A stretch of DNA of 64,000 nucleotides, from positions 197,357-261,356 of the forward strand of contig DIWS01000004.1 in NCBI GenBank assembly GCA_002423585.1, given 5' to 3'. Below, piece after piece: positions 51,356 through 60,199 of the stretch; the stretch's first letter is position 1; the number at the start of each line of letters is the position of its first letter. The notes below the pieces were generated by a model. The model made no database searches, had not been told where the DNA came from, and saw only the letters and a program-made list of their open reading frames with translations. Source of the DNA: Actinobacteria bacterium UBA6100 (GTDB lineage Bacteria; Actinomycetota; Coriobacteriia; Anaerosomatales; Anaerosomataceae). Made by a program: the position numbers and the translations under genes.

Positions 51356-52699
51356 CTATTCACTCCGGCGCAACAGGGCCACGAAGTGCCCATCGGGGCC
51401 GCCTGCGCGAGGCCACGACTGAAGGCAACCGCGCCCGTCACGGAATGTGCTCCATTCGGCCGGGATGACCTCGTTCAAGGGCTCCAGCGCGAAATCGCGC
51501 CCCACATCGGAGGCGAGGAACTCGTCGACCACACCGCCGTTCTCCTCCATCGCGATGCTACAGGTAGAGTACACCACCGAACCTCCCGGGCGGGTGACAC
51601 GTGCGGCGGCCCTGACGAGCTCGAGTTGCAGCGCCCGCATCCGCGGCGGCACCTCGGGCGATATCCGCCACCGCTTCTCGGGGTATCTGCGAAGCGTTCC
51701 GAGACCGCTGCAGGGTGCATCGACCAACACCGCATCGAACGCATCCGCCCCGAAGTGCGCGACCAACTCGGTCGCGTCCGCGGTCACCACAGTCACCCCG
51801 GGTACCTGCGACTCGTCAAGACGACGCCTGAGCGCCGTGGTCTTGCCTTCGTGGACATCGAGTGCCGTGATCTCCGCCGGCTGACCGCTCCTGACGGCGA
51901 TCCCCTGCAGGCACACCGTCTTGTTGCCTCTGCCGGCCCCGACATCGAGGATCCGCATCCCAGGACCCGGTGCGATGGCCCGGGGGGCGAGTTGTGCGGC
52001 AGCGTCCATCGCGAACCACCCCCCTGACGGAGTGACCCCACCGTACGCAGCTCTCGGCGTTCCCAGCTGGTAACAGTCGGGATCGGGTGGAGAGGAGGCC
52101 GGCGTCGCAGGCTGCAACTCGCCGAGCGTCACCTCGCGATCGCGCGCGAAGGGGTCGATGCGGATGAACGCAGGCGCAGGCTCGAGACCGCACGCGAACA
52201 TCTCCCGCGCGGCTTGCTCCCCGAGGGACTCCACCGCCACGTCGAGGATCCATCGGGGATGGCCGGCAAGGCGTGCGAGTGCATCGAGGTCGCTCTCAGG
52301 GTCGCCCCACGGGAAGTCGGGGGCTCGCTCACTCACTCTGCGGACCACGGCGTTCACCAGGCCTGCCGCCTGCGGTCTCACGTGTCGTGCCGCGTCTACC
52401 GCCTGATCGACCACCGCGTATGCGGGAGCGCGCCCGAAGAGGAGCTCGAACGCCGCCAGCCGCAGCACGTCTCTGATGCGTGGTTCGACGTCACCCCGGA
52501 GATGCGCCTCGATCGCCTCGTCGAGAACACCCTGCGCGCCGATCGTCCCGTACGTGAGCCGCGTGGCCAGCGCGGCATCATCGGCCGACAACGCCGCACG
52601 GGCCAACTCGCCCGACAGCACCGGACCCGAGAACGCACCGTCGCGCCGTACACGCGCAAGCACATGCAGGGCTGCTATCCGTGCCGGAGCGACCGTCAC
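51356..52699 (-). CDS. rsmB: 16S rRNA (cytosine-967-C5)-methyltransferase RsmB/Sun
   Basis: 447 aa. N-terminal NusB-like RNA-binding domain (about 1-140), C-terminal SAM domain with LDVGAGRGNKTVCLQG, catalytic cysteine motif VDAPCSGLGTLRRYPEKRWR and VVYSTCSI. The GTG at 52699 overlaps the fmt stop (GTGA) and has GGAGG 8 bases upstream. The def-fmt-rsmB order is conserved. Confidence 0.95.
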   Translation of the reverse strand: MTVAPARIAALHVLARVRRDGAFSGPVLSGELARAALSADDAALATRLTYGTIGAQGVLDEAIEAHLRGDVEPRIRDVLRLAAFELLFGRAPAYAVVDQAVDAARHVRPQAAGLVNAVVRRVSERAPDFPWGDPESDLDALARLAGHPRWILDVAVESLGEQAAREMFACGLEPAPAFIRIDPFARDREVTLGELQPATPASSPPDPDCYQLGTPRAAYGGVTPSGGWFAMDAAAQLAPRAIAPGPGMRILDVGAGRGNKTVCLQGIAVRSGQPAEITALDVHEGKTTALRRRLDESQVPGVTVVTADATELVAHFGADAFDAVLVDAPCSGLGTLRRYPEKRWRISPEVPPRMRALQLELVRAAARVTRPGGSVVYSTCSIAMEENGGVVDEFLASDVGRDFALEPLNEVIPAEWSTFRDGRGCLQSWPRAGGPDGHFVALLRRSE

Positions 52700-53616
52700 C
52701 GGGTGCACCTCCAGCACGTGCCCTCGGCCAGATGGGCACCGCGGGCCCAGTCACCACCCGTCATGTCGCCCTTCCCGGCGGGCCGGACGACTTCGAGGGC
52801 GAGTGAGCCATCCGTGAATCCCAGGGCGGGAAGACCGTGTGACATACAGACACCCCCGGGGGCCACCCGCTCATCCGTCGGATGCGCACGTACCACAGTC
52901 AGCTCGCGATCACCGATGCACGCACGCGCGGGTGCCCGCCGTGTCGCTGCCCGCACGCGGGCGTGTGCCTGCGCGGCCGTGATGTCGGGTACCAGGGCCA
53001 CGTCATCCTTGCAGATCTTGGTCGCGTACGTCGCGAGCGACGGATCCTGCGGCGTCCAGACCACCGTCCCGGATGCGATCTCATCCAGAACCGAGAGCAG
53101 GGCCTCGGCGCCAAACCGCGCAAGGTCCTCCTCGATATCGGCGACATAGCGGTCGTTGACGGGCACGGTCACCTGACGGGCGAACGGTCCGGTGTCCAGG
53201 CCCGCCTCCATCAGCATGATGCTCGCGCCAGTGACGACCTCGTCCGAGAGCACGGCCCGCTGGATAGGCGCAGCGCCCCGGTACCGTGGCAGCAGCGAGG
53301 CGTGCACGTTCACACACCCGTGAGGCGGGATATCGAGGACTGACTGCGGCAGCAGCATACCGAACGCCGCTACGCAGATGACATCAGGCGCCGCCGATAC
53401 TATGTACTCGACAGCCTCCCCCTTCAGGGCCGCGGGCTGATACACCTCAAGGCCGAGGGCGAGCGCCGCGCGCTTCACTTCCGGGGGGTGCAGCGAGCTT
53501 CCGCGACCCGACGGAGCGTCGGGCTGCGTGATCACCCCGACCACATCATGGCGAGCGGCGAGCGCTTCGAGTGAGGGCACCGCGAACGCAGGTGTGCCCA
53601 TGAACAGAACACGCAT
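52696..53616 (-). CDS. fmt: Methionyl-tRNA formyltransferase
   Basis: 306 aa enzyme formylating initiator Met-tRNA with 10-formyl-THF. VLFMGTPAFAVPSLEALAA, NVHASLLPRYRGAAPIQRAV with the catalytic Asn-His region, and EAGLDTGP. The C-terminal OB-type domain is shorter and more divergent than usual. It is coupled to rsmB and follows def by 30 bases. Confidence 0.96.
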   Translation of the reverse strand: MRVLFMGTPAFAVPSLEALAARHDVVGVITQPDAPSGRGSSLHPPEVKRAALALGLEVYQPAALKGEAVEYIVSAAPDVICVAAFGMLLPQSVLDIPPHGCVNVHASLLPRYRGAAPIQRAVLSDEVVTGASIMLMEAGLDTGPFARQVTVPVNDRYVADIEEDLARFGAEALLSVLDEIASGTVVWTPQDPSLATYATKICKDDVALVPDITAAQAHARVRAATRRAPARACIGDRELTVVRAHPTDERVAPGGVCMSHGLPALGFTDGSLALEVVRPAGKGDMTGGDWARGAHLAEGTCWRCTR

Positions 53617-53646
53617 CCCGCGTTCCTTCCGCTTCTGGCGACCGGG

Positions 53647-54132
53647 CTAGAGGTTGTTGGCCTCGTTGTATGCCCGGACGATCGCCTTCTTCATGTCACC
53701 GGGGCAACGATCGAGGATCAGCACGCCGTCCAGGTGATCGATCTCATGCTGGAGCACGCGTGCAAGCAGATCCTCCGCCTCGATCGTGATGTCACGCCCT
53801 TCGAGCGTCAGCCCGGTGCACACGACGCGGGTACTCCGCTCGACAGGCACCGTGATACCGGGGACGGACAGGCAACCCTCGTCATCGACGACGGTCTCCT
53901 CCCCGAACTCAACGATCACCGGGTTGCACAGCGCCGCGAGTCTATCATCCACGTCGAACACGATGACCCGCTTGTCCACGCCGACCTGCGGGGCAGCCAG
54001 ACCGATGCCGGACTCTTCGTACATCGTCTCGGCCATAGCGCGCACGAGATCCCGCAGCGCAGGATCGCTCGTCACGTCGACCTCATGGGCCCTGGCCTTC
54101 AGCACCGGGCTGGGGTGGTGAAGCACGTCCAT
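53647..54132 (-). CDS. def: Peptide deformylase
   Basis: 161 aa metalloenzyme removing N-formyl from new proteins. The three motifs are intact: GIGLAAPQVG, EGCLSVPG (Cys87) and LQHEIDHLDG (His129, Glu130, His133). It acts in series with Fmt encoded next door. Confidence 0.97.
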   Translation of the reverse strand: MDVLHHPSPVLKARAHEVDVTSDPALRDLVRAMAETMYEESGIGLAAPQVGVDKRVIVFDVDDRLAALCNPVIVEFGEETVVDDEGCLSVPGITVPVERSTRVVCTGLTLEGRDITIEAEDLLARVLQHEIDHLDGVLILDRCPGDMKKAIVRAYNEANNL

Positions 54133-54202
54133 CGTCTGGTGTCCTCCGTCGGGTGTTGCCGGATCGTGCGCGCGGATGGTCTGCCCATTCTACAACGGGA
54201 TA

Positions 54203-56431
54203 TCAGAGCATGCCCACGGGGTCGACGTCGACGATGCGGGTCACACCGTCAGGCACCGGCGCTTCAGCCAGCCCCACGGCGACGATCCGGCCGATCTGAT
54301 CACCCGCAGGAGCCTTCACGAGGAAGTGCCACCGCCAGTTGCCCTTGATCCGCTCGATCGGCGCCGAGGCGGGACCCACAAGCTCCCACCCGTCCGGCAG
54401 GGTCGCACTGACAGCCGAGGCTGACGCGCGTGCAGTGTCACGGACGACCCGAGCGTCCGTGCCCGAGAGGACCACGTTCGCGATCCGGCCGTACGGAGGG
54501 AAGCCCAGCGGGGCCCGCTCCGCAGCTTCCTGTTCGTACAGGGCGGTGCCGTCGCCCGATGCCACAGCCAGGATCGCCGGATGCTCCGGCCAGTAGGTCT
54601 GGATGACGACCTGTCCCGGCTTCTCGCCCCTGCCCGCCCGGCCGGAGACCTGCTCCAGCAGCTGGTACGTCCGCTCGGCGGCGCGAAAGTCCGGGACATG
54701 CATGCTCGTGTCCGCGTTGAGGACACCGACGAGTGTGACGTCCGGGTAGTCCAGACCCTTGGCGATCATCTGCGTGCCCAGCAGAACCGCGCTCGGATGG
54801 GACTCGAAGCGCAAGAGCGCCTCCTCGTGTCCGCCCTTGCGCGCCGTGGTGTCCGCGTCCATCCGCACGATCGGGAGCTCGGGGAACAGCGCCGCAAGAT
54901 CGGTCTCGGCACGCTCGGTGCCCGCTCCGAACTTACGGAGGTATGCGCTACCGCACCGTGGACACGTGATCGGGAGCGGTTGCACGCTTCCACAGTGATG
55001 GCACTCGAGCGATCCGGAACGTTCGTGGTACGTCAGGGAGACGCTGCACGAATCACACTCCGGAACGAACCCGCACTCCCGGCACAGCACGAAGGAGGCA
55101 AAGCCCCGCCTGTTGAGGAACAGCACGGCCTTCTCACCGCGCTCGGCGACCGTCGAGAGGGCCTCCTGCAGCGCGATCGAATAGATGGAACGATTCCCGG
55201 CGGTGAACTCAGCGGCCATGTCCACCACGCGGATCGCAGGAGGGGTACCTCCACCGACCCGTCGGGTGAGCGTGGCACGCTGGTAGAGGCCCATGGCGGC
55301 ACGATGCTTCGCCTCGAGACTCGGCGTGGCCGACCCCAGCACGAGCGTCGCTCCGTGGGCCGCGCACACCCGCTCGGCGACCTCCCGTGCATGGTACCGG
55401 GGCGACTGGCTCTGCTTGTACGAAGGCTCGTGCTCCTCGTCGATCACGACGAGTCCCACGTCCCTGAGCGGCGCGAAGAGCGCGGACCGCGCGCCCACGA
55501 CCACTCGCACGCGTCCGGCGAGCGCGAGCTGCCACTGGTCGAAGCGTTCCCCGACCGACAGGCGGCTGTGGATGACAGCCACGTCGTCCCCGAGGCGCGA
55601 GCGGAAGCGGCCGACGGCCTGCGGCGTGAGCGAGATCTCGGGTACCAGGACGATCGCGCTCCTCCCGGAGGCGATCACCGGCTCGATGGCCGAGAGGTAG
55701 ACCTCCGTCTTACCCGATCCGGTGACGCCCTCCAGGAGCACGACACCCCCGCCGTCGGCCACGGACCGCGTGATCGCCTCGATCGCCGAGGCCTGTTCTT
55801 CGGTGTGGGCGTGCGCGCCTGCACCGCCAAGACCCCCTGCCGGGCGCCGGTAGCGCCGACGTTCGATCGTCGTCACAGCACCGACGCGTTCGAGCGCCTT
55901 GACCGCGGCCGCCGCACCCGGGATCTCCGCGGCGAGCTCGCCGGATGTGAGCGGGCCAGCGGACAGCGCCTCGAGCACCGCACGCTGGACCGTGGCCCGT
56001 GCGGCCGGCACGTGTCCGCTGTCAGCAACCAGCGTCACCAGCCGCTCGGACGCGGGCCGTGTCTGCCGCCCCTCGAGGCTCCAGCCATCAGGTCCCCGGA
56101 CGATCCTCGGCGCCGCCCCGGGCGGCAGGAACAGCCGCAGCGACTCGGAGAGCGGGCACACGTACTCCTCCGAGATCCACTGGGCGATGCCGATGGCGTG
56201 CTCGCCAAAGAGCGGGCTGCCGAGCACCGCCTCGATCGGGCGGAGCGTTCCCGCAAACGCCGACTCGGCGACGCGCTCGACGACATACCCCACGCACGGA
56301 CGCGGTCCGAACGGCACCGCCACCGGACATCCGACCAGGACCGTCCCGCGCATCTCATCCGGGATCGCGTAGTCGAACGGCTCGGTGAGCGCCCGGGCGG
56401 GCACGTCCACCACGACTCGTGCTATCGGCAT
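54203..56431 (-). CDS. priA: Primosomal replication restart helicase PriA
   Basis: 742 aa. N-terminal DNA-binding domain (ARVVVDVPARALTEPFDYAI), helicase Walker A LLEGVTGSGKTEVYL, DEEH box VVIDEEHEPSYKQ, zinc cysteines in LCRECGFVPECDSCS, CHHCGS and CPRCGS, and EQVSGRAGRGEKPG. The ATG at 56431 matches the family start; ATGs at 56440 and 56443 are also in frame, and none has a good Shine-Dalgarno. It follows metK and precedes def, as in many bacteria. Confidence 0.96.
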   Translation of the reverse strand: MPIARVVVDVPARALTEPFDYAIPDEMRGTVLVGCPVAVPFGPRPCVGYVVERVAESAFAGTLRPIEAVLGSPLFGEHAIGIAQWISEEYVCPLSESLRLFLPPGAAPRIVRGPDGWSLEGRQTRPASERLVTLVADSGHVPAARATVQRAVLEALSAGPLTSGELAAEIPGAAAAVKALERVGAVTTIERRRYRRPAGGLGGAGAHAHTEEQASAIEAITRSVADGGGVVLLEGVTGSGKTEVYLSAIEPVIASGRSAIVLVPEISLTPQAVGRFRSRLGDDVAVIHSRLSVGERFDQWQLALAGRVRVVVGARSALFAPLRDVGLVVIDEEHEPSYKQSQSPRYHAREVAERVCAAHGATLVLGSATPSLEAKHRAAMGLYQRATLTRRVGGGTPPAIRVVDMAAEFTAGNRSIYSIALQEALSTVAERGEKAVLFLNRRGFASFVLCRECGFVPECDSCSVSLTYHERSGSLECHHCGSVQPLPITCPRCGSAYLRKFGAGTERAETDLAALFPELPIVRMDADTTARKGGHEEALLRFESHPSAVLLGTQMIAKGLDYPDVTLVGVLNADTSMHVPDFRAAERTYQLLEQVSGRAGRGEKPGQVVIQTYWPEHPAILAVASGDGTALYEQEAAERAPLGFPPYGRIANVVLSGTDARVVRDTARASASAVSATLPDGWELVGPASAPIERIKGNWRWHFLVKAPAGDQIGRIVAVGLAEAPVPDGVTRIVDVDPVGML

Positions 56432-56457
56432 CGTGTGCATCATGACCCACAGCATAG

Positions 56458-56490
56458 CGAAGGCCGCCGACATGATGCCGACGGCCTTCG
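56458..56490 (-). terminator. Hairpin after metK
   Basis: CGAAGGCCG and CGGCCTTCG form a 9-base-pair stem around a 15-base loop, 20 bases after the metK stop and just before priA. No T-run follows, so read-through into priA is possible. Confidence 0.55.
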
Positions 56491-56509
56491 GCTGATACCG
56501 AAGATATCG

Positions 56510-57757
56510 CTACCCGATCGCCGCGCGAAGCTCATCGACACGGTCCAGACGCTCCCAAGTGAAGTCGGCGTCATCCCTGCCGAAGTGACCGTACGATGCG
56601 GTCTTGCGGTAGATCGGCCGACGCAGGTCGAGATCGCGGATGATCGCACCGGGGCGCAGATCGAAGACATCGGCGATGGCCTGCTCGATCTTGGCGGTGT
56701 CGTACTTCTCGGTACCGAAGGTCTCCACGGTGATCGACAGCGGGTGGGCCACGCCGATCGCGTAGGCGAGCTCGAGTTCGCAACGGTCCGCGAGGCCGGC
56801 GGCGACCACGTTCTTGGCCACCCAGCGTGCGGCATAGGCGGCGGAGCGGTCGACTTTGGTGCAGTCCTTACCCGAGAACGCGCCACCGCCGTGGCGGCCC
56901 ATGCCACCGTACGTGTCGACGATGATCTTCCGGCCGGTCACGCCCGAGTCACCCATCGGCCCGCCGATGACGAATCGGCCGGTCGGGTTCACGTAGATCT
57001 CGGCACCCTTCCACTCGATGTCCTCGAGAGCGAACACCGGATCGATGATGTGCTCGATGAAGTCGGGCTTCATGAGGTTCTCGATGTCCACCCCATCGGC
57101 GTGCTGCGAGGAGATGAGGATCTTGTCGATCGCGAGCGGCTTGCCGTCGCGGTAGCGGACCGTCACCTGGGTCTTACCGTCAGGACGCAGGTAGTCTAGG
57201 ACCTCGGCCTTACGGACGGCCGTGAGCCGCTCGGAAAGGCGGTGCGCGAGGTAGATCGGCATGGGCATGTACTGCGAGGTCTCGTTGCAGGCGTAGCCGA
57301 ACATCATCCCCTGGTCGCCGGCCCCGATGAGGTCCAGCGGGTCGCGATCGCCGTGCTTGACCTCGTACGCCCGGTCCACGCCCATCGCGATGTCCGCGCT
57401 CTGCTCGTGGATCGCGGTGAGGACCCCGCAGGTCTCGTAGTCGAATCCGTACTTCGCCCGGGTGTAGCCGATGTCCTTGACGGTCTCGCGCACGATCGCG
57501 GGGATGTCCACGTACGCGTGGGTCCTGACCTCACCGGCAACCACGATCAGGCCGGTGGTGGTGAGCGTCTCGCAGGCGACGCGGACGTAGTCGGGTGAGG
57601 CCTTGGACCCATGCTCGGTCTCGTAACCCTCAGCGGCAAGCTCACCCTCCCTCTTGATGATGGCATCGAGGATCGCGTCCGAGACCTGATCGCAGATCTT
57701 GTCGGGATGACCCTCGGTCACTGATTCAGAGGTGAACACGTACTCGCGCTCGGTCAT
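56510..57757 (-). CDS. metK: S-adenosylmethionine synthetase
   Basis: 415 aa. FTSESVTEGHPDKICDQVSD, HEQSADIAMGV, the ATP-loop GAGDQGMMFGYA, and GGGAFSGKDCTKVDRSAAY. It makes SAM from methionine and ATP. The ATG at 57757 has AAGGAGG upstream. Its leader holds a SAM-I riboswitch and terminator, so expression should fall when SAM is plentiful. Confidence 0.98.
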   Translation of the reverse strand: MTEREYVFTSESVTEGHPDKICDQVSDAILDAIIKREGELAAEGYETEHGSKASPDYVRVACETLTTTGLIVVAGEVRTHAYVDIPAIVRETVKDIGYTRAKYGFDYETCGVLTAIHEQSADIAMGVDRAYEVKHGDRDPLDLIGAGDQGMMFGYACNETSQYMPMPIYLAHRLSERLTAVRKAEVLDYLRPDGKTQVTVRYRDGKPLAIDKILISSQHADGVDIENLMKPDFIEHIIDPVFALEDIEWKGAEIYVNPTGRFVIGGPMGDSGVTGRKIIVDTYGGMGRHGGGAFSGKDCTKVDRSAAYAARWVAKNVVAAGLADRCELELAYAIGVAHPLSITVETFGTEKYDTAKIEQAIADVFDLRPGAIIRDLDLRRPIYRKTASYGHFGRDDADFTWERLDRVDELRAAIG

Positions 57758-57813
57758 GAAGCCTCCTTGCGTCACGGCCCGCATACGCGGGCGTCTGCCG
57801 TCGTACCCCGGAC

Positions 57814-57847
57814 AAAGAAAGATCCCCTGTCCGTCCAGACAAGGGAT
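57814..57847 (-). terminator. Intrinsic terminator of the metK SAM riboswitch
   Basis: On the minus strand ATCCCTTGTC pairs with GACAGGGGAT (10 base pairs, 6-base loop) and is followed by CTTTCTTTG. It lies between the SAM-I aptamer and metK, the usual place for the off-state terminator. Confidence 0.85.
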
Positions 57848-57881
57848 ACAAGCCAAAGGCACACGCGGCGCCGCGCTCTTC

Positions 57882-58011
57882 CCTCATCTTCCAGACGTCG
57901 CCGTCTGCCGCAATGTGGCACCGTGCGCCGTTTTCGCGTCGGTTGCCGGGGCGTCGTAGGGTGCGGTCCCTCGGCCCTCTGCAGCGCTTCCGCGCTGCCT
58001 CGTGATGAGAA
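57882..58011 (-). promoter_or_regulatory. SAM-I riboswitch (S-box) ahead of metK
   Basis: On the minus strand the P1 arms CTCATC (58004-58009) and GATGAG (57883-57888) enclose the S-box core: ACGAGGC after P1, AGAGGGCCGAGGGACCG, CCCGGCAACC (57941-57950) and GGTGCCA (57916-57922), then GGAAGATGAGGGA. The position ahead of metK matches the known ligand logic. It begins 7-8 bases after the metK -10 box. The other bases of the 344-base gap 57758-58101 hold the terminator, the metK Shine-Dalgarno and two promoters. Confidence 0.92.
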
Positions 58012-58018
58012 CACGCCG

Positions 58019-58047
58019 ACGATAGCACGCACCCGCGCCACTGCCAA
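58019..58047 (-). promoter_or_regulatory. Promoter for metK
   Basis: TTGGCA (58042-58047), 17-base spacer, TATCGT (58019-58024) on the minus strand. Transcription would start right at the 5' end of the SAM-I aptamer. The -35 overlaps that of the divergent psiE promoter. Confidence 0.8.
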
Positions 58048-58069
58048 GCGGGACGCTTGCGGGTATAGT
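58041..58069 (+). promoter_or_regulatory. Promoter for psiE-gltX
   Basis: CTGCCA (58041-58046), 17-base spacer, TATAGT (58064-58069; five of six). It lies 33 bases ahead of the psiE GTG. Its -35 occupies the same bases as the metK -35 on the other strand. Confidence 0.75.
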
Positions 58070-58101
58070 GAGTGCGTTCATCTCGCCGAAGGAGACCCGC
58101 T

Positions 58102-58584
58102 GTGAAGCTGTCACCGATACTCGACCGCATCGTCCTTTATGTCGAAGGCGCCGTGACCGCACTGCTCGTGATCCTGGCGGTGCTGGGCGTGGTGGATGTC
58201 GTCATCAAGATGGTGGAGGTGACCCGCGCGGACGGATTCATGTCCCCGGATGGCATCACCCGCACGATCGACACCGTGCTCATCGTGTTCATCGTGATCG
58301 AGCTGATCCGCATCGCGTTCGCGTACATGCATCACCAGGATGTGATCGGCACTGTCCTCGAGGCGGGCCTCGTCGCGGTGGTGCGGAAGCTCGTGATCTT
58401 CGAAAGCGGCTCCGACATGCTGCCGAAGGCCATCGCGCTCTCTGCCCTGATACTCTCCGTGGCGATCGCGTGGTTCCTGCTTCGCCGCGCGGGGCTGTGC
58501 AGCCCGTCCGAGTCACACCAGCCTGCCCCTGCGCCCGAGGACCTGACTCTTAAGCCAGCCCCCTCTGAAGGAGAACGCCCGTGA
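58102..58584 (+). CDS. PsiE-family membrane protein
   Basis: 160 aa. About four hydrophobic segments: 14-35, 56-76, 90-105 and 118-135. The segment ELIRIAFAYMHHQDVIGTVL with VAVVRKLVIF resembles the phosphate-starvation-inducible PsiE family, whose role is unknown. A short Pro/Glu-rich tail ends the protein. The start is GTG 58102 with AAGGAG upstream. The stop overlaps the gltX GTG by four bases, so it is co-translated with glutamyl-tRNA synthetase. Confidence 0.75.
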   Translation: MKLSPILDRIVLYVEGAVTALLVILAVLGVVDVVIKMVEVTRADGFMSPDGITRTIDTVLIVFIVIELIRIAFAYMHHQDVIGTVLEAGLVAVVRKLVIFESGSDMLPKAIALSALILSVAIAWFLLRRAGLCSPSESHQPAPAPEDLTLKPAPSEGERP

Positions 58585-60050
58585 CCGAGGTCGTACGCGT
58601 CCGCTTCGCACCCAGCCCCACCGGAGCGCTGCATGTCGGCGGCGCCCGCACCGCCATATACAACTGGGCGCTGGCGCGTCGCACCGGTGGCACCTTCATC
58701 CTCCGGATCGACGACACGGATGCGGAACGCTCCACGGCCGAGAACACCGCGCAGATCCTGCGATCGCTCGAGTGGCTCGGCCTCGACTGGGACGAGGGCC
58801 CCGAGGTCGGCGGACCGTTCGGCCCGTACTTCCAGACCGAGCGGGCAGACCACTACCGCTCCGCGCTGGACCGCATGAAGGCGAACGGCTCAGCGTATCC
58901 GTGTTTCTGCTCCGCCACAGAACTCGAGGCCAAGCGTGAAGCCGCACGCTCGGGTGACGGCTCCGCTGGCTACGATCGGACCTGCCGGCATCTTCCTGCC
59001 GACACCGTCGCCGCCCGTATCGCGGCCGGCGAACCGCACGTCTGGCGACTGTCCGTCCCCGAGGACCGGGGCGACATCCTGGTGGACGACGCGGTGCGTG
59101 GCGAGACAACGTTCCCCGCATCGGCAATGGACGACTTCGTGCTGGTCCGCAGCGACGGCACCCCCACCTACAACTTCGCCACGGTCGTCGACGATGCCGA
59201 TATGGAGATCACGCACGTCATCCGTGGCGACGACCATCTTTCCAACACGCCACGACAGATCCTCGTGTTCGAGGCTCTCGGCCACGCCGTACCACGCTTC
59301 GCGCACCTCTCGATGATCTGGGGTGCCGACGGCAAGAAGCTGTCCAAGCGCCACGGGGCCACGTCAGTCGAAGCGTTCCACGAGGAGGGCATCCTCCCGG
59401 AGGCCCTGCTCAACTACCTCGCACTGCTGGGATGGTCGCTCGATGGTGACACCACGATCATCTCGGCCGACACGCTGAAGACAAGCTTCTCACTCGATCG
59501 CATCTCCAAGAACCCCGCCATCTTCGATCCCGAGAAGCTGGAGTGGATGAACGGGATGTATATCCGGGAGATGCCCCCCGGCGTGCTCATCGAACGGATG
59601 GTGCCGTGGCTCGAGTCCGCAGGACTCGCGACGGCGGACGATGTGGCCGCTCGCCACGACTGGTTCGTCTCCCTGGTGCCCCTGATCTCCGAGCGCCTGA
59701 AGCGGATGACCGAGATCGCGCCCACGGTCGGCTTCCTACTCACGGATAGGTTCGAACCGGACCCCGCAGCCGTCGCCAAGGGACTCACCGGCGCCGAGGC
59801 GTACCGGAGCGTCAGCGCGGCTCACGCAGCGCTCGAGGTGCTGGAAGTGTGGGAGACCGAGACCGTCGAGACCGCGCTCCGTGCGCTTCCCGAGGCTCTC
59901 GGCATCAAGCCTAAGATCGTCTTACAGGCGGTACGTGTGGCGGTCACCGGATCCACCGTGAGCCCGCCGCTCTTCGAGTCGGTCGCACTGCTCGGCCGCG
60001 ACATCGCACTTGCCCGACTGGATGCGGCATCACGCGGCACCGGGGAGTGA
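58581..60050 (+). CDS. gltX: Glutamyl-tRNA synthetase
   Basis: 489 aa class I synthetase. HIGH-type motif is HVGGA (residues 18-22) in PSPTGALHVGGARTAIYNW; the KMSKS-type motif is DGKKLSKRHGATS. A zinc-like set CFC plus later YDRTC lies near residues 110-137. Because glnS is present downstream, this enzyme need not mischarge tRNA-Gln, so a discriminating form is likely but not proven. It is followed at once by the tRNA promoter. Confidence 0.96.
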   Translation: MTEVVRVRFAPSPTGALHVGGARTAIYNWALARRTGGTFILRIDDTDAERSTAENTAQILRSLEWLGLDWDEGPEVGGPFGPYFQTERADHYRSALDRMKANGSAYPCFCSATELEAKREAARSGDGSAGYDRTCRHLPADTVAARIAAGEPHVWRLSVPEDRGDILVDDAVRGETTFPASAMDDFVLVRSDGTPTYNFATVVDDADMEITHVIRGDDHLSNTPRQILVFEALGHAVPRFAHLSMIWGADGKKLSKRHGATSVEAFHEEGILPEALLNYLALLGWSLDGDTTIISADTLKTSFSLDRISKNPAIFDPEKLEWMNGMYIREMPPGVLIERMVPWLESAGLATADDVAARHDWFVSLVPLISERLKRMTEIAPTVGFLLTDRFEPDPAAVAKGLTGAEAYRSVSAAHAALEVLEVWETETVETALRALPEALGIKPKIVLQAVRVAVTGSTVSPPLFESVALLGRDIALARLDAASRGTGE

Positions 60051-60057
60051 ATCCGTG

Positions 60058-60086
60058 TTGACACTCCCCGTTCGCGCAGGTAGCAT
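60058..60086 (+). promoter_or_regulatory. Promoter for the tRNA-Gln/tRNA-Glu pair
   Basis: Perfect TTGACA (60058-60063), 17-base spacer, TAGCAT (60081-60086), 35 bases ahead of tRNA-Gln and 8 bases after the gltX stop. Confidence 0.85.
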
Positions 60087-60120
60087 ACCTATTCGCGCCC
60101 TGAGGGGCGTAGGCAGGTAC

Positions 60121-60196
60121 TGGGGTATGGTGTAACTGGCAACACGTCGGATTCTGGTTCCGAAGAGTCTAGGTTCGAGCCCTAGTACCCCAGCCA
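60121..60196 (+). tRNA. tRNA-Gln (anticodon CTG)
   Basis: 76 bases with encoded CCA. Acceptor TGGGGTA pairs fully with TACCCCA (U1-A72 as in E. coli tRNA-Gln), anticodon stem TCGGA/TCCGA with CTG at 60154-60156, T-arm CTAGG/CCTAG with TTCGAGC, discriminator G. It reads CAG codons. A CAA-reading tRNA-Gln must be elsewhere. Confidence 0.96.
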
Positions 60197-60199
60197 CAT

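Noticed and set aside
54581..57199. An 872-codon open frame on the plus strand opposite priA and metK
   Set aside because: It mirrors the coding frames of two conserved genes; composition is Arg/His/Asp-rich and no start signal or domain is visible.
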